The notes below the pieces were generated by a model that saw nothing but the letters and a program-made list of their open reading frames with translations, did no database searches and was not told the DNA's origin. Shown piece by piece: positions 16,262-25,050 of a stretch of 64,000 bases of DNA. Origin of the DNA: Arthrobacter sp. YN (GTDB lineage Bacteria > Actinomycetota > Actinomycetes > Actinomycetales > Micrococcaceae); NCBI RefSeq assembly GCF_002224285.1, contig NZ_CP022436.1, forward strand, positions 4,836,001-4,900,000, read 5' to 3'. A program made the translations under genes and the position numbers. Position 1 is the first letter of the stretch. Every line of letters begins with the position of its first letter.

Positions 16262-17334
16262 GCGTCGAAACAGCAGCTGAATCCACGTCGCTGACGATGC
16301 GCGCAGCAGTCTGGACGGGCCCGGACACCATTGAGTACCGGACCGTGCCGCTCCCCGAAGTGCCGGAGGGCTGGGCCTTGGTCCGATCTGAACTCACCGG
16401 CATTTGCGGCACGGATTTTTCCATCCTGCACGGAAGCCACCCGCGCGCCGAAGCGCCCGTGGTGATGGGCCATGAAATCACCGGTGTTGTGGAGATCGCC
16501 GCCCCGGGGGGACCGGCTGAGGGCACCCGGGTGACCGTTGAACCGTTGATTTATTGCGGGAAGTGCCACCCGTGCAGGGAGGGAAACACGCATGTGTGCC
16601 GGAACCTGAAGCTGTACGGGATCGACGTCGCAGGCTCCCTGGCGGAGTATGTGGCGTTGCCGGCGGAGACCCTGATCCCGATCGACTCCGAGGTTCCGCT
16701 CCAGGAGGCCGCGCTGGCCGAGCCGTTGGCTGTGGCGGTGCACGCGGTGTCCCGGTCGGGGCTGCGTGGCGGTGAGCGGGTGGTGGTTTTCGGTGCCGGA
16801 CCTATCGGTATCCTCACCGCTCTTGTTGCCAGGCATGAAGGTGCCGGGAGTGTGCTGATTTCCGAACCTTCCGAAGACCGCCGCAGAGTGGCTGAGAAGC
16901 TCGGCTTCGACACCGTTCCCTCGGGCACCGACCCCATCGAGGCGATCCTGGAGGCAACCGGCGGGGATGGCGCGGACATCGTTTTCGATTCAGCAGCCCA
17001 CCCGTCCGTGGCGGCGCTGCTGCCCAAAGCGGTCCGCGTCCTGGGCACCATCGTGCTGGTGGGCGTCTACAAGAAGCCGGTGGAGGTTGATTTGCAGGCT
17101 CTGACCTTCGCGGAGAACACGGTGGTGGGCGTCCGCGTCTACACGCGGGCCGACGTCGAACGGGCCGTCAAGCTCATCGAGGGCGGCGAGCTGGGGCTGG
17201 GACGGATCCCGGTGGAGGTCTTCCCACTCGAAGAAACCCCGGCCGCCTTCACCAAGGCCATGACCGCTGGAGCGGTCCTCAAAGTATTCGTTGGGCCGGC
17301 TGCGGCAGCCGTCCCTGGCAAGGGAGAAGCATGA
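16258..17334 (+). CDS. Zinc-dependent alcohol/polyol dehydrogenase (MDR family)
   Basis: A 358-residue enzyme. The catalytic zinc site shows as CGTDF and GHEITG (Cys about 52, His-Glu about 74-75). The structural zinc lobe is CGKCHPCREGNTHVC (four Cys), and the NAD site is VVFGAGPIGILTA. This matches the threonine/sorbitol/L-idonate dehydrogenase group. Within the operon it most likely oxidises a secondary hydroxyl of a sugar or sugar acid. ATG 16258 overlaps the previous stop. Confidence 0.88.
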   Translation: MSVETAAESTSLTMRAAVWTGPDTIEYRTVPLPEVPEGWALVRSELTGICGTDFSILHGSHPRAEAPVVMGHEITGVVEIAAPGGPAEGTRVTVEPLIYCGKCHPCREGNTHVCRNLKLYGIDVAGSLAEYVALPAETLIPIDSEVPLQEAALAEPLAVAVHAVSRSGLRGGERVVVFGAGPIGILTALVARHEGAGSVLISEPSEDRRRVAEKLGFDTVPSGTDPIEAILEATGGDGADIVFDSAAHPSVAALLPKAVRVLGTIVLVGVYKKPVEVDLQALTFAENTVVGVRVYTRADVERAVKLIEGGELGLGRIPVEVFPLEETPAAFTKAMTAGAVLKVFVGPAAAAVPGKGEA

Positions 17335-18107
17335 CTGACACGGCAGCAGCGCGATGCACGCCATTTGACCTGACAGGCTCGACGGCGGCCATCACCGGAG
17401 CGTCCCGCGGCATCGGCTTGGGTATTGCCCTGGGCCTGATCCGGGCGGGTGCGAACCTCGTTGCGCTGCAACGCGGCCCACTCGCTCCGGAACTGGCCCT
17501 GGCCGCGGCGGAGGCAGGCGTAACTGCCGAAGCAACAGCCATCGACCTCTCCAGCCAGGACTCGGTTACCCAAGCGATCGAAACGACGCTTGCGAAGCAC
17601 CGGATCGACATCCTGGTCAACAACGCCGGCACGCAGATCCGCCATGACTCCGTGGAGTTCCCGTTGGAGGACTTCGATGCGGTCATGAACATCAACACCC
17701 GGGCAGTGTTCCAGCTCTGCCAGGGCTTCGGTAAGGCCATGGTGGAGCGCGGCGACGGCAAAATCATCAATTTGGCCTCACTGCTGACGTTCCAGGGCGG
17801 ATTGCGGGTTCCGGCCTACGCGGCGTCCAAGGGTGCAGTGGCCCAGCTGACCAAGGCGCTGTGCAATGAGTGGGCCCCACGAGGCGTCAACGTCAACGCC
17901 GTCGCCCCGGGTTACATCGCCACGGACATGAACCAGGCCTTGCTCGCCGACTCCGTCCGGCATGAGCAGATCTCCAGCCGGATCCCGGCCGCCCGATGGG
18001 GATCAGGCAACGACCTCGCCGGCGCGGTGGTGTTCCTGGCTTCCCCGGCCGCAGATTACGTGCACGGCGTTGTTCTTCCGGTCGACGGCGGGTGGCTGGC
18101 CCGATGA
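17331..18107 (+). CDS. SDR-family dehydrogenase, gluconate 5-/deoxygluconate-dehydrogenase-like
   Basis: A 258-residue classical short-chain dehydrogenase. The cofactor motif is TGASRGIGLGIA (about 22-33), NNAGT is near 98, the active-site Tyr-Lys is in YAASKGAV (about 163-167), and the C-terminal IATDMN and VDGGW are typical. The spacing resembles KduD or gluconate 5-dehydrogenase. ATG 17331 overlaps the Zn-dehydrogenase stop (ATGA). It probably catalyses one keto/hydroxy step in the sugar-acid route. Specificity is inferred from neighbours. Confidence 0.87.
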   Translation: MTDTAAARCTPFDLTGSTAAITGASRGIGLGIALGLIRAGANLVALQRGPLAPELALAAAEAGVTAEATAIDLSSQDSVTQAIETTLAKHRIDILVNNAGTQIRHDSVEFPLEDFDAVMNINTRAVFQLCQGFGKAMVERGDGKIINLASLLTFQGGLRVPAYAASKGAVAQLTKALCNEWAPRGVNVNAVAPGYIATDMNQALLADSVRHEQISSRIPAARWGSGNDLAGAVVFLASPAADYVHGVVLPVDGGWLAR

Positions 18108-18787
18108 GCACCATCCAACCAGCGGGCAACCCGCAACGGCCGGCTCCTTCCGCGCTCCTGACAGCCAATCCCGTGGTGGCCGTCATGCGGGCACACCACG
18201 CCCGCGAGTACGCCCCCGTGATCGAGGCCCTGGTGCGCGGAGGCGTCCGTTCCATTGAGCTGACCCTCAGCACCCAAGGAGTGTTCGAGGAACTGCCCCG
18301 GCTCAAGGAACGCTTCGGTCCGGACGCCGAGATCGGGGTCGGCACCATCACCACCGTGGACCAAGCCATGCAGGCCCTCGACGGCGGAGCGGACTACCTG
18401 GTCACCCCGGCGATGGTCACCGCAGTGGTGAGTGCCGCCGTCGAGCGTGACATCCCGGTGTTTCCGGGCGGGCTGACGCCCACCGAACTGCTGGCCGGCT
18501 GGAACGCCGGCGCCACAGCGGTGAAGCTCTTCCCCGCCTCGGCCGTGGGCACTGGGTACGTCGGCCAACTCCGCGGGCCGTTCCCGGACATGCGGATTGT
18601 GCCCTCCGGAGGCATCGGGATCGACGACGCACCCGCCTGGATCGCGGCCGGCGCCCTGGCCGTCAGCCTCGGCGGGCCTCTGCTGCGCGATGCTTTCTCA
18701 GGCGGAAGCCTGACGGAGCTGACCGCGCGGGCATCGAAGCTCAGCCAACTTGCAGCCGACGCCGTGGAAGCGCGGGCAGCCAAGTGA
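18104..18787 (+). CDS. eda: KDPG/KHG-type class I aldolase
   Basis: A 227-residue enzyme of the Eda fold. The family markers are the Glu in SIELTLST (about residue 48), the GVGTI strand, and the Schiff-base Lys in AVKLFPAS (about 141). It cleaves 2-keto-3-deoxy-6-phosphogluconate (or the galacto epimer) to pyruvate and glyceraldehyde-3-phosphate, and some members also cleave 4-hydroxy-2-oxoglutarate. ATG 18104 overlaps the SDR stop. With the downstream kinase it forms the lower half of an Entner-Doudoroff-type pathway. Confidence 0.88.
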   Translation: MSTIQPAGNPQRPAPSALLTANPVVAVMRAHHAREYAPVIEALVRGGVRSIELTLSTQGVFEELPRLKERFGPDAEIGVGTITTVDQAMQALDGGADYLVTPAMVTAVVSAAVERDIPVFPGGLTPTELLAGWNAGATAVKLFPASAVGTGYVGQLRGPFPDMRIVPSGGIGIDDAPAWIAAGALAVSLGGPLLRDAFSGGSLTELTARASKLSQLAADAVEARAAK

Positions 18788-19737
18788 CTACCTACACCGA
18801 CGTAGTGACCATGGGCGAAACCATGGCGCTCATGAAAGCCGAGACACCTGGGCCCTTGGCCCATGCCGGTTCGCTGGGGCTGGGCATGGGCGGGGCCGAA
18901 ACCAACGTGGCCATCGCCCTGAAGCGACTGGGTACCAGTGTGACCTGGCTCGGGCGGGTGGGGCAGGACAGCCTCGGCGACCTCGTACTCCGGGAGATAG
19001 CCGCCGAGGGCGTCACCACGTTAGGTATCCGCGACGCCGAGGCACCCACAGGCCTGATGATCAAGGAACGCCGCACCTTGGAACACCTCAAGGTCTGGTA
19101 CTACCGTTCAGGCAGTGCCGGCTCGAGGTTGGCTCGGGAGGACGTCCCGGCGGACACCATCCGGAACGCGAAGCTCCTGCACCTGACGGGCATCACTCCT
19201 GCCCTCTCCGAATCAGCGTGTGAAGCCGCGCTGTTCGCGGTGTCCGTGGCGCGCGAAGCCGGGGTGACTGTCTCCTTCGACCTGAACTACCGCGCTGCGC
19301 TGTGGACAGAGGACCAGGCCGGGCCGGTCTTCCGCACGTTCATTGAACTCTCAGACATTGTTTTTGCCGGTGACGACGAGGCGGGCATCGCAGTGGGCCA
19401 CGGGCCGGACTCCCTCGAACTCGCACGAAGGATCGCGGCTAGGGGACCACAGCAGGTAGTCATCAAGAACGGCCCCCTCGGTTGCGTCGGTGTGATCGAC
19501 GGCGCCGAATACCGTCAAGACGCAGTACGCATCAACGCCGTGGACACCGTCGGTGCAGGAGACGCTTTTGTGGCCGGATACATCTCCGACCTCCTTGCCG
19601 GGGCTTCCATAGAAGACCGTCTGCGCACGGCGGTGCGGACAGGCGCCTTCGCTTGCCTGGTACCCGGCGACTGGGAAGGCATGCCACGACGCCACGAGCT
19701 TGGTTTACTGGACGCTTCAGAACCCGTGGCGCGGTAG
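18784..19737 (+). CDS. kdgK: PfkB-family sugar kinase, 2-keto-3-deoxygluconate kinase-like
   Basis: A 317-residue ribokinase-fold enzyme. The N-terminal MGETMALM and GGAETNVAIALKRLG motifs are typical of KDG kinases, and the C-terminal PfkB signature DTVGAGDAFVAGY (about 258-270) contains the catalytic Asp. It should phosphorylate a 2-keto-3-deoxy sugar acid for the aldolase encoded just before it. GTG 18784 overlaps the aldolase stop (GTGA). Last gene of the operon; it converges on the IclR gene 42 nt away. Confidence 0.87.
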   Translation: MTTYTDVVTMGETMALMKAETPGPLAHAGSLGLGMGGAETNVAIALKRLGTSVTWLGRVGQDSLGDLVLREIAAEGVTTLGIRDAEAPTGLMIKERRTLEHLKVWYYRSGSAGSRLAREDVPADTIRNAKLLHLTGITPALSESACEAALFAVSVAREAGVTVSFDLNYRAALWTEDQAGPVFRTFIELSDIVFAGDDEAGIAVGHGPDSLELARRIAARGPQQVVIKNGPLGCVGVIDGAEYRQDAVRINAVDTVGAGDAFVAGYISDLLAGASIEDRLRTAVRTGAFACLVPGDWEGMPRRHELGLLDASEPVAR

Positions 19738-19779
19738 CGGGGATCGGGTCCGGTTCTTCCCTGCGCGGATCAACGGGCG

Positions 19780-20550
19780 CTAGATCCAGGCCCTTTCGAA
19801 TCCCGGCGGCAGGCAACTGGTGAGCTCCGGCTGGAACTTCTGCAGCAACGCAACGAGGGATTGGATGCGCTCGGGATTCATGTGGACACTGGGGGCTGAG
19901 ACTGAGACGGCGGCAGCCATGGCCCCGCTCAAGTCAGGTATCCCGATGGCAAGGCACGTGATTCCGAGTTCGTTCTCTTGGTCATCCATGGCATAGCCGT
20001 GGTGCTTGGCCTCATGCAGCGCAGCCAGGAATTCTTCGGCCGTCCTGATGGAAAGCGGCGTTGGCGTGATGGTGTGGTTGAAGGCCTTGATTGCCTCGGC
20101 GTCGCTTTTCTCGGCCAGCAGCACTTTGCCCAGCGCCGGGGTCTGGGCCTTCCGGCGAACGCCCGGATAGGAGGTCATCTCGAAACCTCGGTGGCCACGG
20201 GCCTTGGCCAGATAGACCACTTCATCGCCGGACAGTATCCCCAGATGGGTCGCGTCCTGGGTGATGCGGGCAATATCGGCCAAGACTTGCTGCACGACCC
20301 CCGGCAAATCGATGCTGGTTTGTGCTTGCGTGCCCAACTCCAGGAGCTTCACACCCAGGTGGTAGCTCCGGTCCTCCGACTGGCTCAGATACTTGGCTCC
20401 CACCAAGGAGGTCAGCATGCGGTGGGTGGCCGATCGGCTGAGTCCTGCGGCTTTGGTGATGTCCTCCAGCCGGTGATTGCCGGCCGCTACGCAGTCAATC
20501 AGGCTGAGTCCGCGTTCGAGTGTCCGGGCTCCGGCGGTGGTGGCTTCCAT
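19780..20550 (-). CDS. IclR-family transcriptional regulator
   Basis: A 256-residue regulator. The winged helix-turn-helix (LEDITKAAGLSRSATHRML, about 27-46) precedes an IclR effector domain with the characteristic TPALGKVLLAEK (about 138) and a C-terminal AVSVSAPS. ATG 20550 has GGAG very close (2-nt gap), with a further GGGAGA about ten bases upstream; an open frame continues further but encodes tandem-repeat sequence. It lies convergent to the sugar-acid operon, and the dyad at 13811-13827 is its likely operator. Confidence 0.88.
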   Translation of the reverse strand: MEATTAGARTLERGLSLIDCVAAGNHRLEDITKAAGLSRSATHRMLTSLVGAKYLSQSEDRSYHLGVKLLELGTQAQTSIDLPGVVQQVLADIARITQDATHLGILSGDEVVYLAKARGHRGFEMTSYPGVRRKAQTPALGKVLLAEKSDAEAIKAFNHTITPTPLSIRTAEEFLAALHEAKHHGYAMDDQENELGITCLAIGIPDLSGAMAAAVSVSAPSVHMNPERIQSLVALLQKFQPELTSCLPPGFERAWI

Positions 20551-20590
20551 GTCTCCGATTCTCCCACGGAACAGCCACCCGTCCCTATAT

Positions 20591-20625
20591 GCGGGAAGCC
20601 TCAGGCGCGCGGGAAGCCTCAGGCG
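20591..20625. repeat. Tandem 17-bp duplication upstream of the IclR gene
   Basis: GCGGGAAGCCTCAGGCG occurs at 20591-20607 and again at 20609-20625, one base apart. It lies 40-75 nt before the IclR start, in its probable promoter or leader, and looks like a recent slippage duplication. Confidence 0.7.
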
Positions 20626-20717
20626 GGCGAGCAATTTAGTAAGCATCCTTGCTTTCTAGTTGGAAGTGGTGTTTTGCTTGGTTTACCAAAGTTCAGGCAA
20701 CCGGATCAGGAGCTGAC

Positions 20718-21341
20718 ATGGTTGATGGATATGACTCGGGATCAAGCACTCCCAAAGCCCGCAGGGACGACGTCGTCCGGGCGGAAAAGGACCGTTTTGG
20801 CGGCATCAAGTGGGGCTCGGCTTTCTTTGGCTGGCTAACGGCCATCGGGATGACCGTCCTTCTCAGTGCCCTGGCTACGGCTATCGGGGTGGGCGTAGGA
20901 GCGGCCAACCCGTCCGGCGCTGAACAGGCAGCGGATCAGGCCCGGCAGAACGCAGAAACCCTGGGGATCGTCGGTGGAATCGTGCTGGCAGTCGTCCTGT
21001 TCCTGGCCTATTACTGTGGCGGCTACGTTGCCGGCCGGATGGCCCGCTTCGATGGTGCGAAGCAAGGACTCGCTGTTTGGCTGTGGGGCATTATTGTGGC
21101 GATCCTCGTGGCGATCCTCGCGGCAGTGGCAGGTAACCAGTTCAACATCCTCGACGACCTCAACGGCGCACCCCAGATTCCCCTCGACGGAAGCCTGATG
21201 ACCGCCAGCGGCATCATCGGCCTCGTCATCGCCTTGATCGTCCCCCTTCTAGGCGCCATCCTCGGCGGAAAGGCCGGCATGCGTTTCCACCGGAAGGTGG
21301 ACCAAGCGGGGATCGACCACCAAACCGGAGTCGCCGGATAA
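20718..21341 (+). CDS. Hypothetical four-helix membrane protein
   Basis: A 207-residue protein. A charged N-terminal stretch (RRDDVVRAEKDRFGGIKWG) is followed by four hydrophobic helices at about 35-60, 78-102, 117-138 and 165-188; a GYVAGRMARF loop follows the second. It resembles uncharacterised actinobacterial membrane proteins, sometimes named TIGR04086 or YrzE-like, but I would not press the match. ATG 20718 has AGGAG eight bases upstream. A partial copy of the AGTAAGCAT element lies at 20638-20650. Confidence 0.75.
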   Translation: MVDGYDSGSSTPKARRDDVVRAEKDRFGGIKWGSAFFGWLTAIGMTVLLSALATAIGVGVGAANPSGAEQAADQARQNAETLGIVGGIVLAVVLFLAYYCGGYVAGRMARFDGAKQGLAVWLWGIIVAILVAILAAVAGNQFNILDDLNGAPQIPLDGSLMTASGIIGLVIALIVPLLGAILGGKAGMRFHRKVDQAGIDHQTGVAG

Positions 21342-21451
21342 GCGCCTCCTAAACGCTGGCCTGCAGCTATTGCATGAGCCTCCGACGGGAGTTTTCCACA
21401 TAGCGCAGACGAGGGCTTATAGCTGTCCAGCCATCGTGACAGGCTTGATTT

Positions 21452-23401
21452 ATGGATGGCATAGGGCAGATCGTGGCGCGGCGGGCAGGTTCGTCCGGCG
21501 CCGGTGACATGCCCCCTCACATGTCGTCCTTCTCTCTGGACTTGCCTCCAGGAACCGCTGTCCGCACTTGCCCGACGCCGGTAATCGCCGAAGCTGCTAC
21601 CTCCCGGAACGCTGGGCTGCTCCCGGGGCTCGAACCGTTGTCCATACCCGGGGCATCTGTGCCTGAGGCACTGCGGGAGGCGTCTCGGTCCGCGGGCTCG
21701 GAATCCGCGCCACGGGAAGTGCGGGGCTCGTTGTCCGCAGAGCCACGATGGTCTGACATGCCCGCATTGGAAGCGGCGTTACGTGAGGGTGCGGCCGCAG
21801 CCGACGCATTGCGATCGATAGCCGTCGGCGAGGCCCGGCTGTTTGGGTTTTATGAGGCTGCTGACTTTGCCGGCAAGGTCGAGGAGATCGCCCGGTCGGT
21901 GGAGTACTTGCAGGTGGTCGCGGCCCGAGCTGTGGAACGGACCCGGACGGAAGCACTAACGGCCGGTCCGGGGTCCTCGGCAGCAACGCCGGAATGGCGG
22001 ACCGGTTGGACGGAACCGGTGCCAGGAACCGACACCGTGGCAGTTTCCGATGGTGAAGCATGCTCCACACCTCCCGCGGGTGGAGATGGTTCCGTGCCGG
22101 GAACAGGACCAGCACGGTGGGCTTCGGCCGCCAAAGCCAGCGTTCTGGATGACGGGTACCAGAACGCGGCGCAGTTCCTGCGGGCACGGTTGCGGATCAG
22201 CATCGGCGAGGCCAAGCGCAGGCTCGCCCTCGCCCCCGACGTCCTCCCCCAGACAGGGATCGCCGGGCAGGAGATCCCGGCCCGCCGCGAAATACTCGCC
22301 CAAGCGGTTGGGTCCGCGCTGGTGCCCTCCCGCTCGGCGACCATCATCAGCGCCGCCCTGGACAAAGTCCGGCACCTCACCGACGAGGACACCCTCACCC
22401 GGATGGAACACGCCCTCACCACCACCGCGGTCGAAACCGACCCGGACTTCGTCACCAAAATAGCCAAACGCTGGATCGACGTCATCGACCACGACGGCCC
22501 CGAACCCACCGAAGAAATCCTCCGCCAACTCCAAGGCGTGTTCCTCCGCCGCCGACGCCGCCACGGACTCCACCACCTCGAAATCTTCGCCACCGACGAA
22601 CAATACGAAATCCTCACCACCGCCATGAACGTCGCCACCAGCCCACGCCTCACCACCACCGGAACCGCAGCCGATACCGATACCGATGCCGATACCGATC
22701 AGACGGGCCCCGCCGGCCCGGACCTGGACCGGCGCAGCCGCCCACAGAAACTCCTCAACGGCCTCACCAGCGCCTGCAGCCTCGCCATGCGCACAGGAAA
22801 ACTACCCTCCAACGGCGGCCTCCCAGCCCAACTCACCGTCACCATCGGCTACCAAGAACTCCTCGAACAAGTCCACAACCACCAACAACACAACCAACAC
22901 AGCACCGGCACTGGCACTGGCACCGGCACCGGCACTGCGACCTTCAGCGGACCGATGCACCCGAACACCATCCGCAAAATCGCCTGCGACGCCGAGATCA
23001 TCCCCGTCCTGCTCGGCAGCGACTCCCGCGTCCTGGACATCGGCCGCACCACCCGGACCTTCCCACCCCACATCCGCAAAGCCATCACCGCCCGCGACGG
23101 CGGCTGCGCCTTCCCCGACTGCACCATGCCCGCACCCTGGTGCGAAGCACACCACACCACCTACTGGTCCCACGGCGGCACCACCTCAACAGACAACGGC
23201 ACCCTGCTCTGCAGCCACCACCACCACCTCATCCACAAAGAACAATGGCGCATCGACATGAAAACCGGCGTCCCCTGGTTCATCCCCCACCCCACATCGA
23301 CCCAACCCAAACACCCCGACGCAACCACCACCACACACCCCACAAAGACACACCCCACAGGACATAGGAGGCGCGGGTCCAACGTGGGGGAGAGTCCATG
23401 A
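21452..23401 (+). CDS. DUF222 domain protein with C-terminal HNH endonuclease motif
   Basis: A 649-residue protein of the DUF222-HNH type that is multiplied in many actinobacterial genomes. The central DUF222 region holds GEAKRRLALAPDVLPQTG near 250. The HNH core lies near 553-605: RKAITARDGGCAFPDC, WCEAHHTTYWSHGG, DNGTLLCSHHHHLIH, with two CxxC-like zinc pairs and the His-Asn-His layout. Two in-frame simple repeats interrupt it: an Asp/Thr run (DTDTDADTD) near 410 and a Gly/Thr run near 487. The function is unproven; such families are suspected mobile or repeat-associated genes. Confidence 0.87.
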   Translation: MDGIGQIVARRAGSSGAGDMPPHMSSFSLDLPPGTAVRTCPTPVIAEAATSRNAGLLPGLEPLSIPGASVPEALREASRSAGSESAPREVRGSLSAEPRWSDMPALEAALREGAAAADALRSIAVGEARLFGFYEAADFAGKVEEIARSVEYLQVVAARAVERTRTEALTAGPGSSAATPEWRTGWTEPVPGTDTVAVSDGEACSTPPAGGDGSVPGTGPARWASAAKASVLDDGYQNAAQFLRARLRISIGEAKRRLALAPDVLPQTGIAGQEIPARREILAQAVGSALVPSRSATIISAALDKVRHLTDEDTLTRMEHALTTTAVETDPDFVTKIAKRWIDVIDHDGPEPTEEILRQLQGVFLRRRRRHGLHHLEIFATDEQYEILTTAMNVATSPRLTTTGTAADTDTDADTDQTGPAGPDLDRRSRPQKLLNGLTSACSLAMRTGKLPSNGGLPAQLTVTIGYQELLEQVHNHQQHNQHSTGTGTGTGTGTATFSGPMHPNTIRKIACDAEIIPVLLGSDSRVLDIGRTTRTFPPHIRKAITARDGGCAFPDCTMPAPWCEAHHTTYWSHGGTTSTDNGTLLCSHHHHLIHKEQWRIDMKTGVPWFIPHPTSTQPKHPDATTTTHPTKTHPTGHRRRGSNVGESP

Positions 23402-23745
23402 GCCCGATCTTGCTGCGGGGGCGATATGCGGGGGCCGATATGCAGATAAGCCGCGATGCGTCTGGCGCCAAATGCCGAGCACCAGCGCGCCGGGCACTAA
23501 CGCTGCCCACGCAACCCCTCCCACGCAACCCCTGGGCACGACAGCCGGCCGGATGGCGCCCGCGCCGGCCGGATAGCGTCGGCGTCGGCCGGAGTGCATG
23601 GAGACCAATCGCCAAGCGAGAGAATACTGTTCCGTGACGACAGAGGGCACTTAACGTTAGAAGCGCCCGACCGCAGCCCATCGCCTAAGGAAATGAGCCG
23701 CCGTCGAGCGCTTGCTGAACCGGTTCGCCCAGCAAACCCGCGGGC
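23402..23745. other. Gap with short tandem duplications
   Basis: No credible gene. A 20-bp unit starting GCCGGCCGGAT repeats three times imperfectly from 23544, 23564 and 23584. CCCACGCAACCCCT is duplicated just before it (from 23516), and a GCGGGGGC/GATATGC unit is duplicated near 23414-23445. TTGCTG/CAGCAA (23712-23735) could form a weak hairpin behind pobA. Confidence 0.5.
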
Positions 23746-24933
23746 TTAGCGCGAGGCCGGCCAGCCCGTGTAGGACTCTGCGAGGTATGCCTTCGCGTGC
23801 TCGGAAGTGACCACCGAGTGCAGTTCACCGAGTTGTCGGGCGCGGTCGAAGTCATCGGCACCCGGCACCGTGTGCAGCATGGACGTCATCCAGTACGAGA
23901 AGTGCTGGGCCTTCCACACGCGGTCCAAGGCACGGTCGCTGTACGAATCCAACAGCGCTGTGGATCCCTTGGAGTAGAAGGAGTCGAGGCCCTCAAAGAG
24001 CATTTTGACGTCATGGATGGCCAGGTTGAGGCCCTTGGCTCCCGTTGGTGGAACAGTGTGCGCCGCATCGCCGGCCAGGAAGAGGTTGCCGTGGCGCATG
24101 GGGGCGTGGACGAAGCTGCGGAACGGCAGGACCATCTTCTCCAGGACGGGCCCTTCCTTGAGCTCAAACCCGTTGCCATTGACGCGCTTGCGGAATTCGT
24201 TCCAGATGCGTTCGTCATCCCAGTCGGACACATTTTCCTTGGGATCGCACTGGAAATACATACGCTGCACGGTTTCGGTGCGCTGGCTGATCAGGGCGAA
24301 TCCGTTCTCGGAGTTGGCATAGATCAGTTCGTCGGCGCTGCGCGGGGCTTCGGCGAGGATCCCGAACCATGCGAAAGGGTACTCGTGGAAGTACCACTTG
24401 CGGTTGGCCTCGGGGATCTGGAAGCGGCAATGGCTGCGGGATCCGTCAGCGCCCACCAGGAAGTCGGCCTGGATTTCGAATTCCTGGCCATCGGCGTCCG
24501 TGAACCACACCTTAGGCTTGCCTTCGAGGTCGTGAACCGTGGTGTCCGTGACGCTGTACCGGACGTCACCGCCGTCGGCCTCCCGCTTCGCGGCGAGGTC
24601 CATGAAAACGTCAGTCTGCGGGTAAAGCCATACGGATTCGCCGACGAGTTCCTTGAAATTGATGCGGTGGCTCTCGCCATTGAACCGCAACTCGATGCCA
24701 TCGTGCCGGTCGCCTTCGCGAAGGACCCGGTCCGAAACGCCGGAATCCACCAACAAGTTCACAGTGCCGTGCTCAAGTATGCCGGCGCGAACCGTCTCCT
24801 GGATGTCCTGGCGGCTGCGGATCTCCACCACTACGGACTCAATGCCCTGTTTGGCCAGCAAATGGGAGAGCATGAGGCCTGCGGGGCCTGCGCCCATAAT
24901 GGCCACTTGGGTGGTGATGGGTGTGCGTGCCAT
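23746..24933 (-). CDS. pobA: 4-hydroxybenzoate 3-monooxygenase
   Basis: A 395-residue flavoprotein hydroxylase that turns 4-hydroxybenzoate into protocatechuate using NAD(P)H and O2. The FAD dinucleotide motif GAGPAG is at residues 14-19, the DG motif is in LVGADGSRSHCR (about 160) and the GD motif is in FLAGDAAHTVPPTGAKGLNL (about 283-302). The length and the RQDIQETVRAG segment match PobA closely. ATG 24933 has GAGGAAC upstream. The IclR-type dyad at 25030-25044 lies in its promoter region. Protocatechuate ring-cleavage genes are not in this window. Confidence 0.95.
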   Translation of the reverse strand: MARTPITTQVAIMGAGPAGLMLSHLLAKQGIESVVVEIRSRQDIQETVRAGILEHGTVNLLVDSGVSDRVLREGDRHDGIELRFNGESHRINFKELVGESVWLYPQTDVFMDLAAKREADGGDVRYSVTDTTVHDLEGKPKVWFTDADGQEFEIQADFLVGADGSRSHCRFQIPEANRKWYFHEYPFAWFGILAEAPRSADELIYANSENGFALISQRTETVQRMYFQCDPKENVSDWDDERIWNEFRKRVNGNGFELKEGPVLEKMVLPFRSFVHAPMRHGNLFLAGDAAHTVPPTGAKGLNLAIHDVKMLFEGLDSFYSKGSTALLDSYSDRALDRVWKAQHFSYWMTSMLHTVPGADDFDRARQLGELHSVVTSEHAKAYLAESYTGWPASR

Positions 24934-25029
24934 GGTTGTTCCTCGCTTCGTTGCGGATCCCGGCTTGCTCGGAAGCGGGATGAATTTGGAATCAGTGTGG
25001 CCCGCAACGAGTGATTGCCGTTACAGCAA

Positions 25030-25044
25030 TTCCGTTCAACGGAA
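25030..25044 (-). promoter_or_regulatory. IclR-type operator upstream of pobA
   Basis: TTCCGTT-C-AACGGAA is a perfect 7+7 dyad 97 nt before pobA, in the gap after the IclR gene. It is closely similar to the site at 25893-25907, so both are probably read by the adjacent IclR regulator. Confidence 0.65.
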
Positions 25045-25050
25045 GATCAA

